Source of the DNA: Streptosporangium pseudovulgare
Lineage (GTDB): Bacteria; Actinomycetota; Actinomycetes; Streptosporangiales; Streptosporangiaceae
Reading direction: 5' to 3'
Length of the DNA stretch: 64,000 nucleotides
NCBI RefSeq assembly: GCF_014648055.1
Contig: NZ_BMQJ01000016.1
Span: forward strand, 62,001 to 126,000
In this document: in pieces, positions 44,937 through 54,431 of the stretch
Position numbering within the stretch: the first letter of the stretch is position 1
Layout of the letters: the number at the start of each line of letters is the position of its first letter
Made by a program: the position numbers and the translations under genes
Notes under the pieces: model-generated
Databases searched by the model: none
Told to the model about the DNA's origin: nothing
What the model saw: the letters and a program-made list of their open reading frames with translations, nothing else

Positions 44937-47825
44937 GTGGATTTCGCGGTCCTCGGGCCGGTCCGGGTCACCGACGCCGGGCAGCCGATCCGGCTGGCTT
45001 CCAAGGCCCGTGCGGTGCTCGGCGTCTTCCTGCTCCATCCGGACACCGTCCTGTCCAGGGACCGGCTGATCGCCTCGGTGTGGGACGACCCGCCCCGGTC
45101 CGCCCTGCCGAACCTCCAGACGTATCTGACCGCGCTGCGCCGCGCCGCGATCGAGGTCGAGACCGTGCCGTACGGCTACCGCCTGTGTCTGGGCCCCGAC
45201 CGGCTCGATCTGCTCGCCTTCGACGAGGCCGTGCGGCAGGCCCGGCTGGAGGCGGCGCGCGGCGACGCCGCCGCGGCGAACCGGCTGTTCGCGGAGGGGC
45301 TGGCGCTGTGGCGCGGCCGGCCGGCCGAGGACGTGCCGCTGGCCGCGACGACGCAGGCGCGCATCGCCGAGCTGGAGGAGCGCCGGGAGAACGCCCGGCT
45401 CGGCTGGATCGACGTGCGCCTGCGGCTCGGCCTGCACGACGAGCTCGTCGGTGAGCTGACGCCGCTGGTGGAGGCCGCGCCGCTCAACGAACGCCTGTGG
45501 CACCGGCTCATGCTGGCGCTGCACCGGGCGGGCCGGCGCGCCGAGGCGCTGGAGGCGTACCGGCGGGCCCGCTCGACGCTCGTCGCCGAGCTGGGCGTGG
45601 AACCCTCCCAGGAACTACGCGGCCTGCAGGCGGCGATCCTCGACGACGCCCCCGTCCCGGCTCCCGCACTGGAGACGATCCGCGAACCGGCCTGGCTGGA
45701 GACGGTCCGGGAACCCGCCTGGACGGGGCTCTGCCTGCTCCCGGCCGACATCGCCGACTTCGCCGGCCGCGAGGGCGAGACCCGCGACCTGGTCGCCGCG
45801 CTGGACGGCACCGGGACGGCACCGGTGATCGTGACGGTGTCGGGGCCGCCCGGGGTCGGGAAGAGCACGCTGGCGGTCCACGTCGCGCATCTGGTGCGGG
45901 AGCGGTATCCCGACGGCCAGCTGTTCGTCCGGCTGTGCGACGCCTCGGCGTCGCCCCGCGACCCGTCCGACGCGCTCGCGGAGCTGTTGCGGGCGCTCGG
46001 CGTGGACTCCGCCGGCATGCCCTCCTCCGTCGGGGAGCGGGCGGCGATGTACCGGGCCAAGGTCGCCGACCGGGCGGTGCTCGTGCTGCTGGACGACGCG
46101 GCCGGCGAGGCCCAGGTGGAACCGCTGATCCCCGGGACCCCCGGATCGGCGGTCCTCGTCACCTCTCGTGGGCCGCTGCCCGCGCTGCCCGGCGCGATCG
46201 CGTACGCGCTGGACGTGCCGCCGGCCGCCGACGCCCATGACCTGCTCGCCGGCGTGGCCGGGGTGAAGCGGGTGGCGAGCGACCCCGGATCGGCGGAGGC
46301 GATCGTACGCGCCTGCGGCCGGTTGCCACTCGCGCTGCGCATCGCCGGGGCGCGGCTGGTGACCCGTCCGGCCTGGCCGCTGGCCGAGCTGGCGCGGCGG
46401 CTCGCCGACGCCTCGGCGCTGAACGAACTGCGCGCGGGCCACCTGGACGTCCGCGCCACGTTCGAGGCGAGCTACGCGGCGCTGTCGGCGCCCGCGCGGC
46501 GCGCGTTCCGGCTGCTCGGATCGGTGGCCGTCGACGGCGTGGCCGCCTGGACGGTGGCCGCGCTGGCGGGCGCGACCACGCACGACGTGGACGGCTCCCT
46601 GGAGGAGCTGGCCGCCGCCGGGCTGGTCACCGCCGGTGACGCCGACGCCGCGGCCGAACCCCGCTACCGCATGCACGACCTGCTGCGCGGCTTCGCCGCC
46701 GAGCTGTTCGCCGCCGAGGAGAGCGGACAGAGCCGGGCGGCGGCGCTGCGCCGGGTCGCCGCCACGGCCCGGGGCCACGCCGCCGAGGCCGCTCGCGAGC
46801 TGCCCCTCGCCTTCGCCCCGCCGCCGCCCGGTGTCCCGGCCCGGACGCCGCCCTGTCCGGAGGGCGGCGCCTGGCTGACGGCGGAGCGCGGCGTGCTCGT
46901 CGCCGTGGCCGAGACCGCCGCCCGCACCGGGCTGGTGCGCGAGGCGGCCGAACTCGCCTGCGCGCTGGCGCCGTTCCTGATCGTGCGCGGTTTCCACGAC
47001 GACGCCGTCCGCATGCTGGGGACGGCCGCCGACGCCGCCGCCGCGGCGGGTGACGCCACCGCCGAGACGCGCCTGCGACTGGTGCGCGCCGACGCCGAGG
47101 TGGACCGCAGACGCGCCGGCGTGGTCGCCGACGAGTTCCGCCGCCTGCTCGACCGCTGCTCACAGGCCGGGGATCAGCACGCCGCCGCGTACGCGTTGCT
47201 CGGGGTCGCCGCCACCCTGGAGGCGGACCTGGGGTCCGCGCTCGCCGCCGCCACCCTGGCCGCCGAACGGTTCGACGCGCTGGGCGACCGGCACGGCCTG
47301 CTGAGCGCGTGGACCGAGGTCGCCGGGGTCCAGTTCTACCTGGGCCGCCACGACGCCGCCGCGGCGACCTGCCGCCGGGCCCTCGCCCACGCGGAGGGGC
47401 ACAGCGCCGTCCACCGGGCCCGTTTTCTACGAATGCTCGGCATCGCCTGCTACGAGACGGGCCACGTCGAGGAGGCGATCGGCCACTACCGGGCCTGCCT
47501 GGACCTCTGCCGGGACCTGCGGTGGACCACCGGCGAACGGCTGGCGCTGCATCGGCTGGCCCAGGCCGAGGCCGCGCTGGGCCGCCATGACACCGCCACC
47601 GGCCTTCTCGCCCGGTGTGCGGAGATGTTCGTCAACGCCGGAGACACCCGGGGAGAGGCACTGATCTCCTACACGCTGGGCGAGATCAGCCGGTGGCGGG
47701 GCGACGAGCGGGCCGCGCTGGCCCACTTCACCACCTGCCTCCACCGGCTCGACCCGCTCAACGAACACGTCTGGTCCGCCCGCGCCAGCGACCAGATCGC
47801 CCGCTCCCGGGCCGCCCTCGGCTGA
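44937..47825 (+). CDS. AfsR/SARP-family activator with NB-ARC and TPR domains
   Basis: A 962-residue large SARP. Winged helix (about 1-90), BTAD (about 90-240, ELGVEPSQELRGLQAAIL), NB-ARC ATPase with GPPGVGKSTLAVHVAHL, VLVLLDDAAGEAQ and CGRLPLALRIAGARL, and C-terminal TPR-type helical repeats (about 680-950). GTG 44937, with a GGGGAG SD, was preferred because it starts directly at the wHTH; ATG 44889 would add 16 residues and lacks an SD. It is divergent from the micro-ORF/ThiF genes across only 77 bp, suggesting it activates them. Confidence 0.92.
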   Translation: MDFAVLGPVRVTDAGQPIRLASKARAVLGVFLLHPDTVLSRDRLIASVWDDPPRSALPNLQTYLTALRRAAIEVETVPYGYRLCLGPDRLDLLAFDEAVRQARLEAARGDAAAANRLFAEGLALWRGRPAEDVPLAATTQARIAELEERRENARLGWIDVRLRLGLHDELVGELTPLVEAAPLNERLWHRLMLALHRAGRRAEALEAYRRARSTLVAELGVEPSQELRGLQAAILDDAPVPAPALETIREPAWLETVREPAWTGLCLLPADIADFAGREGETRDLVAALDGTGTAPVIVTVSGPPGVGKSTLAVHVAHLVRERYPDGQLFVRLCDASASPRDPSDALAELLRALGVDSAGMPSSVGERAAMYRAKVADRAVLVLLDDAAGEAQVEPLIPGTPGSAVLVTSRGPLPALPGAIAYALDVPPAADAHDLLAGVAGVKRVASDPGSAEAIVRACGRLPLALRIAGARLVTRPAWPLAELARRLADASALNELRAGHLDVRATFEASYAALSAPARRAFRLLGSVAVDGVAAWTVAALAGATTHDVDGSLEELAAAGLVTAGDADAAAEPRYRMHDLLRGFAAELFAAEESGQSRAAALRRVAATARGHAAEAARELPLAFAPPPPGVPARTPPCPEGGAWLTAERGVLVAVAETAARTGLVREAAELACALAPFLIVRGFHDDAVRMLGTAADAAAAAGDATAETRLRLVRADAEVDRRRAGVVADEFRRLLDRCSQAGDQHAAAYALLGVAATLEADLGSALAAATLAAERFDALGDRHGLLSAWTEVAGVQFYLGRHDAAAATCRRALAHAEGHSAVHRARFLRMLGIACYETGHVEEAIGHYRACLDLCRDLRWTTGERLALHRLAQAEAALGRHDTATGLLARCAEMFVNAGDTRGEALISYTLGEISRWRGDERAALAHFTTCLHRLDPLNEHVWSARASDQIARSRAALG

Positions 47826-47862
47826 CCGGTCGCGGTGCCTGTGGTCGCGCCACGGCCCGCGC

Positions 47863-47884
47863 GGCCGGGCGTAGGGGCCCGGCC
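47863..47884. terminator. Hairpin between convergent genes
   Basis: GGCCGGGC (47863-47870) and GCCCGGCC (47877-47884) with a 6-base loop, between the SARP stop and the peptidase stop. It could serve both strands. Confidence 0.65.
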
Positions 47885-47927
47885 AGGGTGTGTGACGTCT
47901 CCTCCTCCGGCGTGCCCGGCGATGCGA

Positions 47928-49391
47928 TCAGCAACGCTCGTCGCGGGTGGGCAGGTTTCCGGTGGTCAGGAAGGAGGTGACGGTCCGGTCGCCGCAGGCG
48001 TTGCCGTTGGCGAGGTAGACACCGTGGCCGCCGGAGTCGACGGCCACCATGCGAGCCCGCTGCCCGAACGCCTGGCGCATCTTCAGCGCTCCGCTGTAGG
48101 GCGTGGAGGGGTCACGCAGGTTCTGGATGAGCAGGACGTTGGCGGGTCCACGCGAGGTGACGCGCACGGGGGGTTCGGCGGGCTTGAAGGGCCAGAACTG
48201 GCACGGCCCCGCGTTGACGGGCATGCCCGCGGTCAGCGGGTGGGCGGACCGGCTGTTCGCCACCTGGCGCTCGTACCCGCTGGTCGAGCCCGGCCATTCG
48301 ACGTCGTTGCACATGGTGGCGCCGGCGGTGGCGGCGGTGTTCTGCATGGCGGCGGCCGGGGGCGTGTTCGACGGGGGCAATTCGCCGGCGGTCAGGGCGG
48401 CGTGCATGAGGGTGGCGAGCATGGGGAAGTTCGCGTCGGAGTACAGGGCGTTGAGCATGGTCTCGCGCAGGAGGTTGCCGTTCAGCTCTTCCGGATTGGC
48501 GCCCGGCCAGGGCAGGGGATTGCGGTCCAGCTCGGCGGCGAGGTCGAGGAAGGTCCGGCGGACCTGCGCCGGGTCGGTGCCGAGGCCGTACTCGCCGTCG
48601 CGGGTCGCGGCCCAGGCGGCGAAGTCGGGGAAGCGGTCTTCCACGCCGACGGTGTAGTTGGCCAGCCACCGGCGCGCCACGCGGCGCGGATCGGGATCGT
48701 CGTTGCTGTCCAGGATGACCCGGTCGGTGCGCTGCGGGAACATGGTGGCGTAGACGGCGCCCGCGTAGGTGCCGTAGGAGACGCCCCAGTAGGAGATCTT
48801 CTTCTCGCCGAGCGCCTGGCGGATGCTGTCGATGTCGCGGGCCTCGTTGCGGGTGCTGATGTGCCGGATGAGCGGTCCGCCGTTGCGGGCGCAGGCCTCG
48901 GCGATCCTGCGTGACCAGGCGAGGTTGTCCGCGATGCCGCCGTCGGCGTCGGGATACGGCTTGAGCTTGGTGACCGACAGGTCGCCGGTTGCGAGATCGC
49001 ATGAGACGGGTGAGCTCTGGCCCACGCCGCGTGGGTCGAACCCGATGATGTCGTAGCGGTCGAGCACGTCCTGCGGCAGTTTCTTGACCTGGACGCTGGG
49101 GCGGTTCAGGCCGGGACTGCCCGGTCCGCCGGGGATGAGCAGCAGCACGCCACGGCGCGACGCGGGCTTGGCGGTCTTGATCCGCGACACGGCCAGCGAG
49201 ATCGTCGGCCCGCCGGGCTTCCGGTAGTCCATGGGGACCTGCAGGGTGGCGCATTCCTGGCGCGGATCCACGCCGGAGCCCGCGGGGCAGGCGGCCCACG
49301 AGGTGCCCGCCGCCTGGGCGGGGGTCATCAGAGCCGTGGCGAGGATGGCGGTGGACGCTCCGACGGCTGACAGTCTCGCGAGGGTTCGCAT
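47928..49391 (-). CDS. Secreted tripeptidyl aminopeptidase-like serine hydrolase
   Basis: A 487-residue alpha/beta hydrolase with a signal peptide (about 1-27, ending TPAQAA). ATLQVPMDYRKPGGPTISLAVSRIKT and GGPGSPG at the oxyanion region, nucleophile GVSYGTYAG, acid in NLRDPSTPYSG and His in DSGGHGVYL match the Tap/SlpD secreted aminopeptidase family, which trims tripeptides outside the cell. The C-terminal domain carries paired Cys likely forming disulfides. SD AAAGGAA precedes ATG. Confidence 0.93.
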   Translation of the reverse strand: MRTLARLSAVGASTAILATALMTPAQAAGTSWAACPAGSGVDPRQECATLQVPMDYRKPGGPTISLAVSRIKTAKPASRRGVLLLIPGGPGSPGLNRPSVQVKKLPQDVLDRYDIIGFDPRGVGQSSPVSCDLATGDLSVTKLKPYPDADGGIADNLAWSRRIAEACARNGGPLIRHISTRNEARDIDSIRQALGEKKISYWGVSYGTYAGAVYATMFPQRTDRVILDSNDDPDPRRVARRWLANYTVGVEDRFPDFAAWAATRDGEYGLGTDPAQVRRTFLDLAAELDRNPLPWPGANPEELNGNLLRETMLNALYSDANFPMLATLMHAALTAGELPPSNTPPAAAMQNTAATAGATMCNDVEWPGSTSGYERQVANSRSAHPLTAGMPVNAGPCQFWPFKPAEPPVRVTSRGPANVLLIQNLRDPSTPYSGALKMRQAFGQRARMVAVDSGGHGVYLANGNACGDRTVTSFLTTGNLPTRDERC

Positions 49392-49836
49392 CAGGATTTC
49401 CTTTTAGTGATCGTTCGGCTTGCGTCACCGAGACTGCCGCACCGCTGACCCCCAACCCAGAGACCTGGTCATCGAAGACCCATGACGTCATCACGAACGG
49501 GACAGAACGCCCAGTCGGTGACATGGCAGCACCAGAGCCTGTACGGAGTCCGGATCTTCAGGCCGGCCGGAGGCTTCGAATCCGTAAGACGGCTCCGCGC
49601 GGGTGCGGGCAGGTCAGACAGCCGTCGGGTGTCCTGCCGAACCGGAGGGCCGGCTCACGCCGCTCCTTCATGGGGTCCCGGTAGTCCTGGCCGAAAGACC
49701 AACCGCGGACCGGCAGTGCGGCGTGTCTCGTTGAGCGAACCTCGATTGGGACAGTCAAGATCACAGTCTCACTTCGTGATGGCCGGCGACATCCGTCACT
49801 GCAGGTAGCCGTGTCGGCGATCGGCGGGTGTTCGTG
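49392..49836. other. Intergenic region without a convincing gene
   Basis: About 445 bp between the peptidase start and the WYL regulator stop, both leftward genes. It must hold the peptidase promoter. A TGACGTCA palindrome lies at 49483-49490. A reverse 68-codon open frame at 49558-49764 lacks an SD and recognisable features, so I do not call it a gene. Confidence 0.5.
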
Positions 49837-50787
49837 TCACTGGTTGTCCTCGAGGAGTTGTCGTGTGCGGGTGAGGAATGCCTGGCGGACCTCTTCCGGG
49901 TGCAGTATCCGGAGTGGTCGGCCGAGGCTGAGCAGGTAGCGGGCCAGGCCGTCGGCGTCTGGCCCGCCGATGTCGATGATCGTGGCGTCATCGCCGTCCG
50001 GGTGGTGGACGCCGACCGTTGGCGGCACCAGCCTGCGGGCCTCATCGGCCGGTACGGCCAGTCGGATGGTCACCCGCACCGCGTAGGGCTTCAGCGCGAT
50101 GCCCGTGCTGACCATCTGTGCTGGATCCGGTGGGTCGGGCAGGGCAGTGGCCTGCCCGGTGGCCGTGGCATCGATGATGCGATCGGTACGGAAGGTGCGC
50201 CAGTCCTGCCGCGTCAGGTCGTAGGCGAGGAGATACCAGCGGCGGCCGGTGTAGATGAGCCGGTAGGGGTCCACCCGGCGAGTGGACGTCGTTCCGCCCC
50301 TGTCGCGGTAGGTCAACCGGGTGCGTTCGCCTCGTCGGCACGCGGTGGCCAGGTCGAGCAGCAACGCGGGGGAGATCTGGCTGTCGTCGGGTCGTGCGGT
50401 GTGGGTGAACGCGGCGTCCAGCTCGCCGAGCCGGTCGGCGATCCTGGCCGGCAGCACCTGGCGTAGTTTCAGCAGCGCCGACAGGGCTGCCTGGTCGCTG
50501 CCGGAGACTCCGCTGAAGGCGGCGGTGCGCAGCCCGACGGTGACCGCGAGGGCCTCCTCCTCGTCAAGGATCAGTGGCGGAATGCTGGTTCCGGGCCCGA
50601 GGTGGTAGCCGCCCCATGGGCCCATCTCCGATTCGATGCCGTAGCCGAGTTCACGTAGCCGGGCGATGTCCCGGCGAACCGTCCGTTCGGTGATCCCCAG
50701 TTGGGCGGCCAGATCAGCGCACGTCCAGGACCGCCGCGTTGACAGCAAAGACAGCAGCCGCAGCAGCCGCGCCGAGGTGTTGACCAC
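49837..50787 (-). CDS. WYL-domain transcriptional regulator (DeoR-type HTH)
   Basis: A 316-residue regulator. N-terminal HTH (LLRLLSLLSTRRSWTCADLAAQLGITERTVRRDIARLRELGYGIESEMGPWGGYHLG), then a WYL domain with the eponymous motif as RRWYLLAYDLTRQDWRTFRTDRI, and a C-terminal WCX region. GTG start. It is divergent from the AhpD-like gene and probably regulates it. A second WYL regulator at 55.2 kb is clearly homologous. Confidence 0.92.
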   Translation of the reverse strand: MVNTSARLLRLLSLLSTRRSWTCADLAAQLGITERTVRRDIARLRELGYGIESEMGPWGGYHLGPGTSIPPLILDEEEALAVTVGLRTAAFSGVSGSDQAALSALLKLRQVLPARIADRLGELDAAFTHTARPDDSQISPALLLDLATACRRGERTRLTYRDRGGTTSTRRVDPYRLIYTGRRWYLLAYDLTRQDWRTFRTDRIIDATATGQATALPDPPDPAQMVSTGIALKPYAVRVTIRLAVPADEARRLVPPTVGVHHPDGDDATIIDIGGPDADGLARYLLSLGRPLRILHPEEVRQAFLTRTRQLLEDNQ

Positions 50788-50962
50788 GGCTGACAGTCTG
50801 CTCGATAACCAGGACCGTTTCCGACCGGGTCATACCGTAACGTCGCCGGCATCACCGAGAACTCCTCGGCCGAAAAGTCCATTACGACGACGATGACCTC
50901 CGCCAAGGTGCGTTAGATGGCGGGCCCGGATGGGCGCACGTAACCGACGAGGGGCAGGACCC

Positions 50963-51412
50963 ATGGAAGCACGCATGAAGAGCGTGGCGAATCCCGACGT
51001 GATCACAGCGATCCAGCATCTCCACAAGGCGATTCACGCCGGTGGCGTCGACCCGCTCGTGCTCGAGCTGGTCCATCTGCGGGCCAGCCAGATCAACGGC
51101 TGCAGCCCGTGTGTGTTCGCCGGCGTCCAGTCGGCGAAGAAGCATGGAGAGACCGAGGAGCGGCTGCACAACGTGGTCACCTGGCGCGAGACCCCGTTCT
51201 TCACCGAGGAGGAGCGGGCGGCGCTCGCGCTGACCGAGGCCGCCACCCGGATCCAGGACGGCGCGCCGGGCGTGACCGACGAGATCTGGGACGCTGCTGC
51301 CACCCACTTCGACGAGAACCAGATGTCCGCGATCATCCTGAACATCGCAATCACCAATTTCTTCAACCGGATCAACCACACGATCCGGGAGCAGGCCGGC
51401 AAGACCTGGTGA
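50963..51412 (+). CDS. Carboxymuconolactone decarboxylase / AhpD-like protein
   Basis: A 149-residue CMD-fold protein with the redox motif CSPCVFAGVQSAKKHG and helices ERLHNVVTWRETPFFTEEERAALALTEAATRI and IILNIAITNFFNRIN. The CxxC and downstream His suggest AhpD-type peroxidase/thiol chemistry. ATG 50963 follows GGGGCAGGA. It is divergent from the WYL gene. Confidence 0.9.
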   Translation: MEARMKSVANPDVITAIQHLHKAIHAGGVDPLVLELVHLRASQINGCSPCVFAGVQSAKKHGETEERLHNVVTWRETPFFTEEERAALALTEAATRIQDGAPGVTDEIWDAAATHFDENQMSAIILNIAITNFFNRINHTIREQAGKTW

Positions 51413-51582
51413 AGGCGGGCGGGCGTCATCCGTCCAGAGGCCGCGGTGGCGACGTGGCGAAGGACGTGATCGGCCGGCTCCACCGTTGACCGATCCAGCG
51501 CCACTTCCGGCAGGCCCCCGTCCTGGGCGCCCACCTTCGGGTGACCGCCGGCAACCATACCTTTGATGATCATCAGGGGCAC

Positions 51583-52188
51583 ATGACGATGAGCAACGAA
51601 CCACTGGAACTGACCGTTACCGATGCCCGAGCCTGGCGGGAGTGGCTCAGCGGACACCACGACAGCTCGGCAGGGGTGTGGCTGGTCCTCGCCAAGCAGA
51701 ACACGACCCGCCCCACCAGCCTGACCTATGACCAGGCGCTCGACGAAGCCCTGTGCCACGGCTGGATCGATGGTCGGCTACGACGGCGGGATGAGATCAC
51801 CTTCTGCCGGCGCTTCACCCCTCGCGGAAGGCGAAGTCCCTGGTCAGCGCGGAATGTTTCCATCGTCACCCGGCTGATCAGCGAGGGCCGGATGCATCCG
51901 GCCGGAATGGCCGAAGTCGAACGCGCCAAGGCCGACGGCCGCTGGGACACGGCCTACGCGGGACAGGCCGGCATCGAGGTACCAGCCGACCTGGCCGCCG
52001 CATTGGCCGCGAAACCCCAGGCACAAGCGATGTTCGACATCCTCACCTCCCAAAACCGCTACGCCGTTCTCTATCGGATCGCGAACGCCAAACGCGCCGA
52101 GACCCGAGCCCGCCGTATCACCCAGTTCGTTGACATGCTCGCCCGCGGCGAGGCGATCCACCCGCAAAAGCGCACCCTCGGCGGTTGA
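51583..52188 (+). CDS. YdeI/OmpD-associated-family protein
   Basis: A protein of about 201 residues. WREWLSGHHDSSAGVWLVLAKQ, YDQALDEALCHGWIDGRLRRRDE and FTPRGRRSPWSARNVSIVTRLISEGRM are the conserved blocks of the YdeI-like 'bacteriocin-protection' family. The C-terminal part ends in ARRITQFVDMLARGE. The molecular role is unknown. ATG 51583 or 51589 is possible, with AGGGG just upstream. Confidence 0.85.
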   Translation: MTMSNEPLELTVTDARAWREWLSGHHDSSAGVWLVLAKQNTTRPTSLTYDQALDEALCHGWIDGRLRRRDEITFCRRFTPRGRRSPWSARNVSIVTRLISEGRMHPAGMAEVERAKADGRWDTAYAGQAGIEVPADLAAALAAKPQAQAMFDILTSQNRYAVLYRIANAKRAETRARRITQFVDMLARGEAIHPQKRTLGG

Positions 52189-52361
52189 AGGCCGTCCCAC
52201 TCCTCTCCCCGCCTCGCTCCTCCAAGCCCACGCACATGGCGGCTCGGCGTTCGGCCGGACCCGGAACCTTACCCAGCCCCGAGAACCCGTCATGGGCGCA
52301 GGCTCGGCTCAACAGCGGCCGGGCGCAAGGGGCGCCGGCCGCCTCCGTCCGGTCGGCAAGC

Positions 52362-52622
52362 TCAGCCGATGAGGTTCTCTATACCGATCCCCGCGGCCGC
52401 GAGGACGGCGGAAAGGGACGTGATGGCGAGCACGACGAGAGCGCACCCGCCCGAGGGAGGTTTCGGCGAGTTCATTTTGGCGGCGGTCTCGTGGTAGAGC
52501 TTCACAGCGGGGTCGTTTTCGTCGTCGTAGTCCCCATTGTGGTAATTGACCATTTTCGCGGCGCACAATGCGCAGAGCCTTCCCTCCGACACCTCTTTGC
52601 CGCAACCGTTGCACTTCGCCAT
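52362..52622 (-). CDS. Small zinc-ribbon membrane protein
   Basis: An 86-residue protein. An N-terminal zinc ribbon (CNGCGK and CALCAAK) is followed by an acidic linker and one C-terminal membrane helix (CALVVLAITSLSAVLAAAGIGI). Cytoplasmic ribbon and tail-anchored topology are likely. I do not recognise a specific family. No partner gene is evident nearby. Confidence 0.7.
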   Translation of the reverse strand: MAKCNGCGKEVSEGRLCALCAAKMVNYHNGDYDDENDPAVKLYHETAAKMNSPKPPSGGCALVVLAITSLSAVLAAAGIGIENLIG

Positions 52623-52912
52623 GCTCTCACCCTCCGCGTGGTCCCGATATCGGAGCGTATCGATCCAGGCGGAGCCTCACACCCAATATGCCCTTCGCAT
52701 ATAGGACGGCATCCGCGATCACCGGCGCCCGGCTTCCCACAGCGCGCCGGTTTCGGCGATGACCGCGCGTACCGCCTCGAAGATCTGGTCCGGTTCTCCG
52801 GAGCGGGCCGGGCGACGCCGGAAACAGGTCGGCAAAGACCGTACGCCCGGCCTGGCGGTCTTCGGCCGGATATGTTTCCTGGCCGTCAGTTCGCCGATGC
52901 CACCGAGACCTC

Positions 52913-53125
52913 TCAGCGCTGGCGCCGCAGAGTCCAGAACAACCAGTTGCCGTTGGCCGCGCACGTGGCCACGTCCCACCCCTGACCGCCGAGTTCGGAA
53001 AGCACCGCGACCACCTCGTCGTAGCTGCCGGAGAACTTAAGCTCGTCACTCCCGGGCATGTTGACCCGGATGGTCTCCAGATCCCATAACCACTCGACAA
53101 TGCCGAACTCGTACCGGAACATCAT
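52913..53125 (-). CDS. Small DUF4177-like protein
   Basis: A protein of about 70 residues (start ATG 53125 or 53122, weak SD GGATGGGG). The sequence FRYEFGIVEWLWD, then ELGGQGWDVATCAANGNWLFWTLRRQR, has the pattern of DUF4177-type small proteins, where 'LGGQGWDV' precedes a terminal strand. Function unknown; isolated context. Confidence 0.55.
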   Translation of the reverse strand: MMFRYEFGIVEWLWDLETIRVNMPGSDELKFSGSYDEVVAVLSELGGQGWDVATCAANGNWLFWTLRRQR

Positions 53126-53373
53126 CGCCCCATCCGCCGGCTGCCACAGGCAGCAGGAAAATAACACGGCCCCGTGACCTTTGGACGGGGTGCCGTTAAG
53201 AAAAGGGGGCGAGAAGGATCGTTGCAGGATCCGGAGGCAGCCCGTCCGCCGGTCGACGGTGAGCCACCGCACGGGCCTCATCCGCTTCGGCGGCCCTTCC
53301 CGGCGGCGGAGGCGAGGCGGCGGACGCCGTCACCGCGGCCGGGACGAGCGACGCGCCGGCGGCGACGGTGGCC

Positions 53374-53949
53374 CTAAACCCGGAGGCCGCGGAGGTTCCT
53401 CCTCACCGTGCGTGCGCAGAGGGCTCTGAAGTCGTCCTCCTCCAGGCCGATGCGTCCGCCGAGATACAGCTGGACGAGTCCCTGGACGGGCGAGGTCAGG
53501 GCCAGGGCGGTCTCCAGCGGGTCGTCGGGGCGCAGCAGGCCCAGGCGCATGCCTTCCTCGGCCAGCTCGACGACGCGGGCGAACGCCGGTGACCCGTTCC
53601 GCCGGAAGTCGTCGGGGAAGCGCCTGGCCCGGTCGCGCCGGTCGGTCATCAGGAACGTGTACAGATGCGGGCGGCCGAGGGCGAAGTCCAGGAAGTCCTC
53701 CAGCAGGCACATCAAGCGGGTCTCCCAGTCGCCGTCCGGGACCTTCGTTCCCCAGTCTTCGCCCAGTTCGTCGAAGGTACGGTCCGCCACGGCCGCGAGG
53801 AGGGCCTCGCGGCCGGGATAGTGCTTGTAGATCGCCATGGCGGTGACGCCGACCATCTCCGCCACTCTCCGCATGGTCACCGCGTCGGCCCCCTCGCCGA
53901 CGAGGATCGTCCGCGCGGCCTCGGCGACCCGCTCCCTTGTCGCGCTCAT
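53374..53949 (-). CDS. TetR-family transcriptional regulator
   Basis: A 191-residue TetR protein with HTH MSATRERVAEAARTILVGEGADAVTMRRVAEMVGVTAMAIYKHYPGREALLAAV and a TetR_C-type ligand domain (FLDFALGRPHLYTFLM). ATG 53949. Immediately upstream are two GGTGTAC direct repeats that may be its operator. It follows the IHF-like/SDR operon on the same strand. Confidence 0.92.
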   Translation of the reverse strand: MSATRERVAEAARTILVGEGADAVTMRRVAEMVGVTAMAIYKHYPGREALLAAVADRTFDELGEDWGTKVPDGDWETRLMCLLEDFLDFALGRPHLYTFLMTDRRDRARRFPDDFRRNGSPAFARVVELAEEGMRLGLLRPDDPLETALALTSPVQGLVQLYLGGRIGLEEDDFRALCARTVRRNLRGLRV

Positions 53950-53978
53950 GGTGTACAACCTAAACCATCGGGGTGTAC
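53950..53978 (-). promoter_or_regulatory. Direct repeat GGTGTAC x2, candidate TetR operator
   Basis: GGTGTAC at 53950-53956 and 53972-53978, starts exactly 22 bp apart (two helical turns), with an AT-richer spacer. It is located between the TetR start and the upstream IHF-like gene. Confidence 0.45.
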
Positions 53979-54035
53979 GGCGTATGCCCTTGGTGTCCTG
54001 AGGGGCGAGGCGACCGCCTCGCCCCTCGGCGGCCC

Positions 54036-54431
54036 TCAACCGGACGCGGGGTCGGCGGCCGGGATCGGCGGGGGATCGCGTCTTCGGGCGAGGGCGGTCA
54101 GCAGGGCGCGCCGTTGCCGTTCGGTGAGGTCGGCGACCCACTGCCTGCCATCGAGTCCGGTGCTCAGCAGCAGGCCGTGGACGGTGACGGGGGTGGCGCC
54201 GGGCAGGGCGAGCAGGATCCGGCGGATCGGGGTGCGGCGGGTGATCTCGTCGTCGCGCCGGAAGACCTCGGCCAGGCTGAGCCGTCCGGCGGTGAGCGCC
54301 CTGCGCAACTGTGTCCTGCTGAGTGCGGCGGCCGGCGCCGGACGGTGCGGCGGCGGAGCCTGTGTGGGCGCGGGCGGGGTGGCGGCCGGTCCGGTGCGGG
54401 GGAGCCCGGCGGAGGGCGTGGCCGGCGTCAC
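54036..54431 (-). CDS. mIHF-like (actinobacterial integration host factor) H2TH protein
   Basis: A 131-residue protein: about 45 Pro/Ala-rich residues, then LRRALTAGRLSLAEVFRRDDEITRRTPIRRILLALPGATPVTVHGLLLSTGL. This aligns by eye with the helix-two-turn-helix core of actinobacterial mIHF (LESLPGVGKxxAxxIMxxLGI region). The family binds and bends DNA. The Gly-Val-Gly-Lys contact loop is altered here (PGATPVT). GTG 54431 overlaps the SDR stop. It is probably an accessory paralogue, since housekeeping mIHF usually sits elsewhere. Confidence 0.72.
   Translation of the reverse strand: MTPATPSAGLPRTGPAATPPAPTQAPPPHRPAPAAALSRTQLRRALTAGRLSLAEVFRRDDEITRRTPIRRILLALPGATPVTVHGLLLSTGLDGRQWVADLTERQRRALLTALARRRDPPPIPAADPASG

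Noticed and set aside
49483..49490. TGACGTCA palindrome
   Set aside because: An isolated 8-bp palindrome is expected by chance in 64 kb and has no second copy nearby.
49558..49764. 68-codon reverse open frame between peptidase and WYL genes
   Set aside because: No SD, no recognisable motif, weak codon bias; kept only as a remark on the intergenic region.
52719..52979. Reverse open frame ending in EPDQIFEAVRAVIAETGALWEAGRR
   Set aside because: The last 25 residues look protein-like, but the rest overlaps the DUF4177-like gene in another frame and there is no start. At most a small relic.
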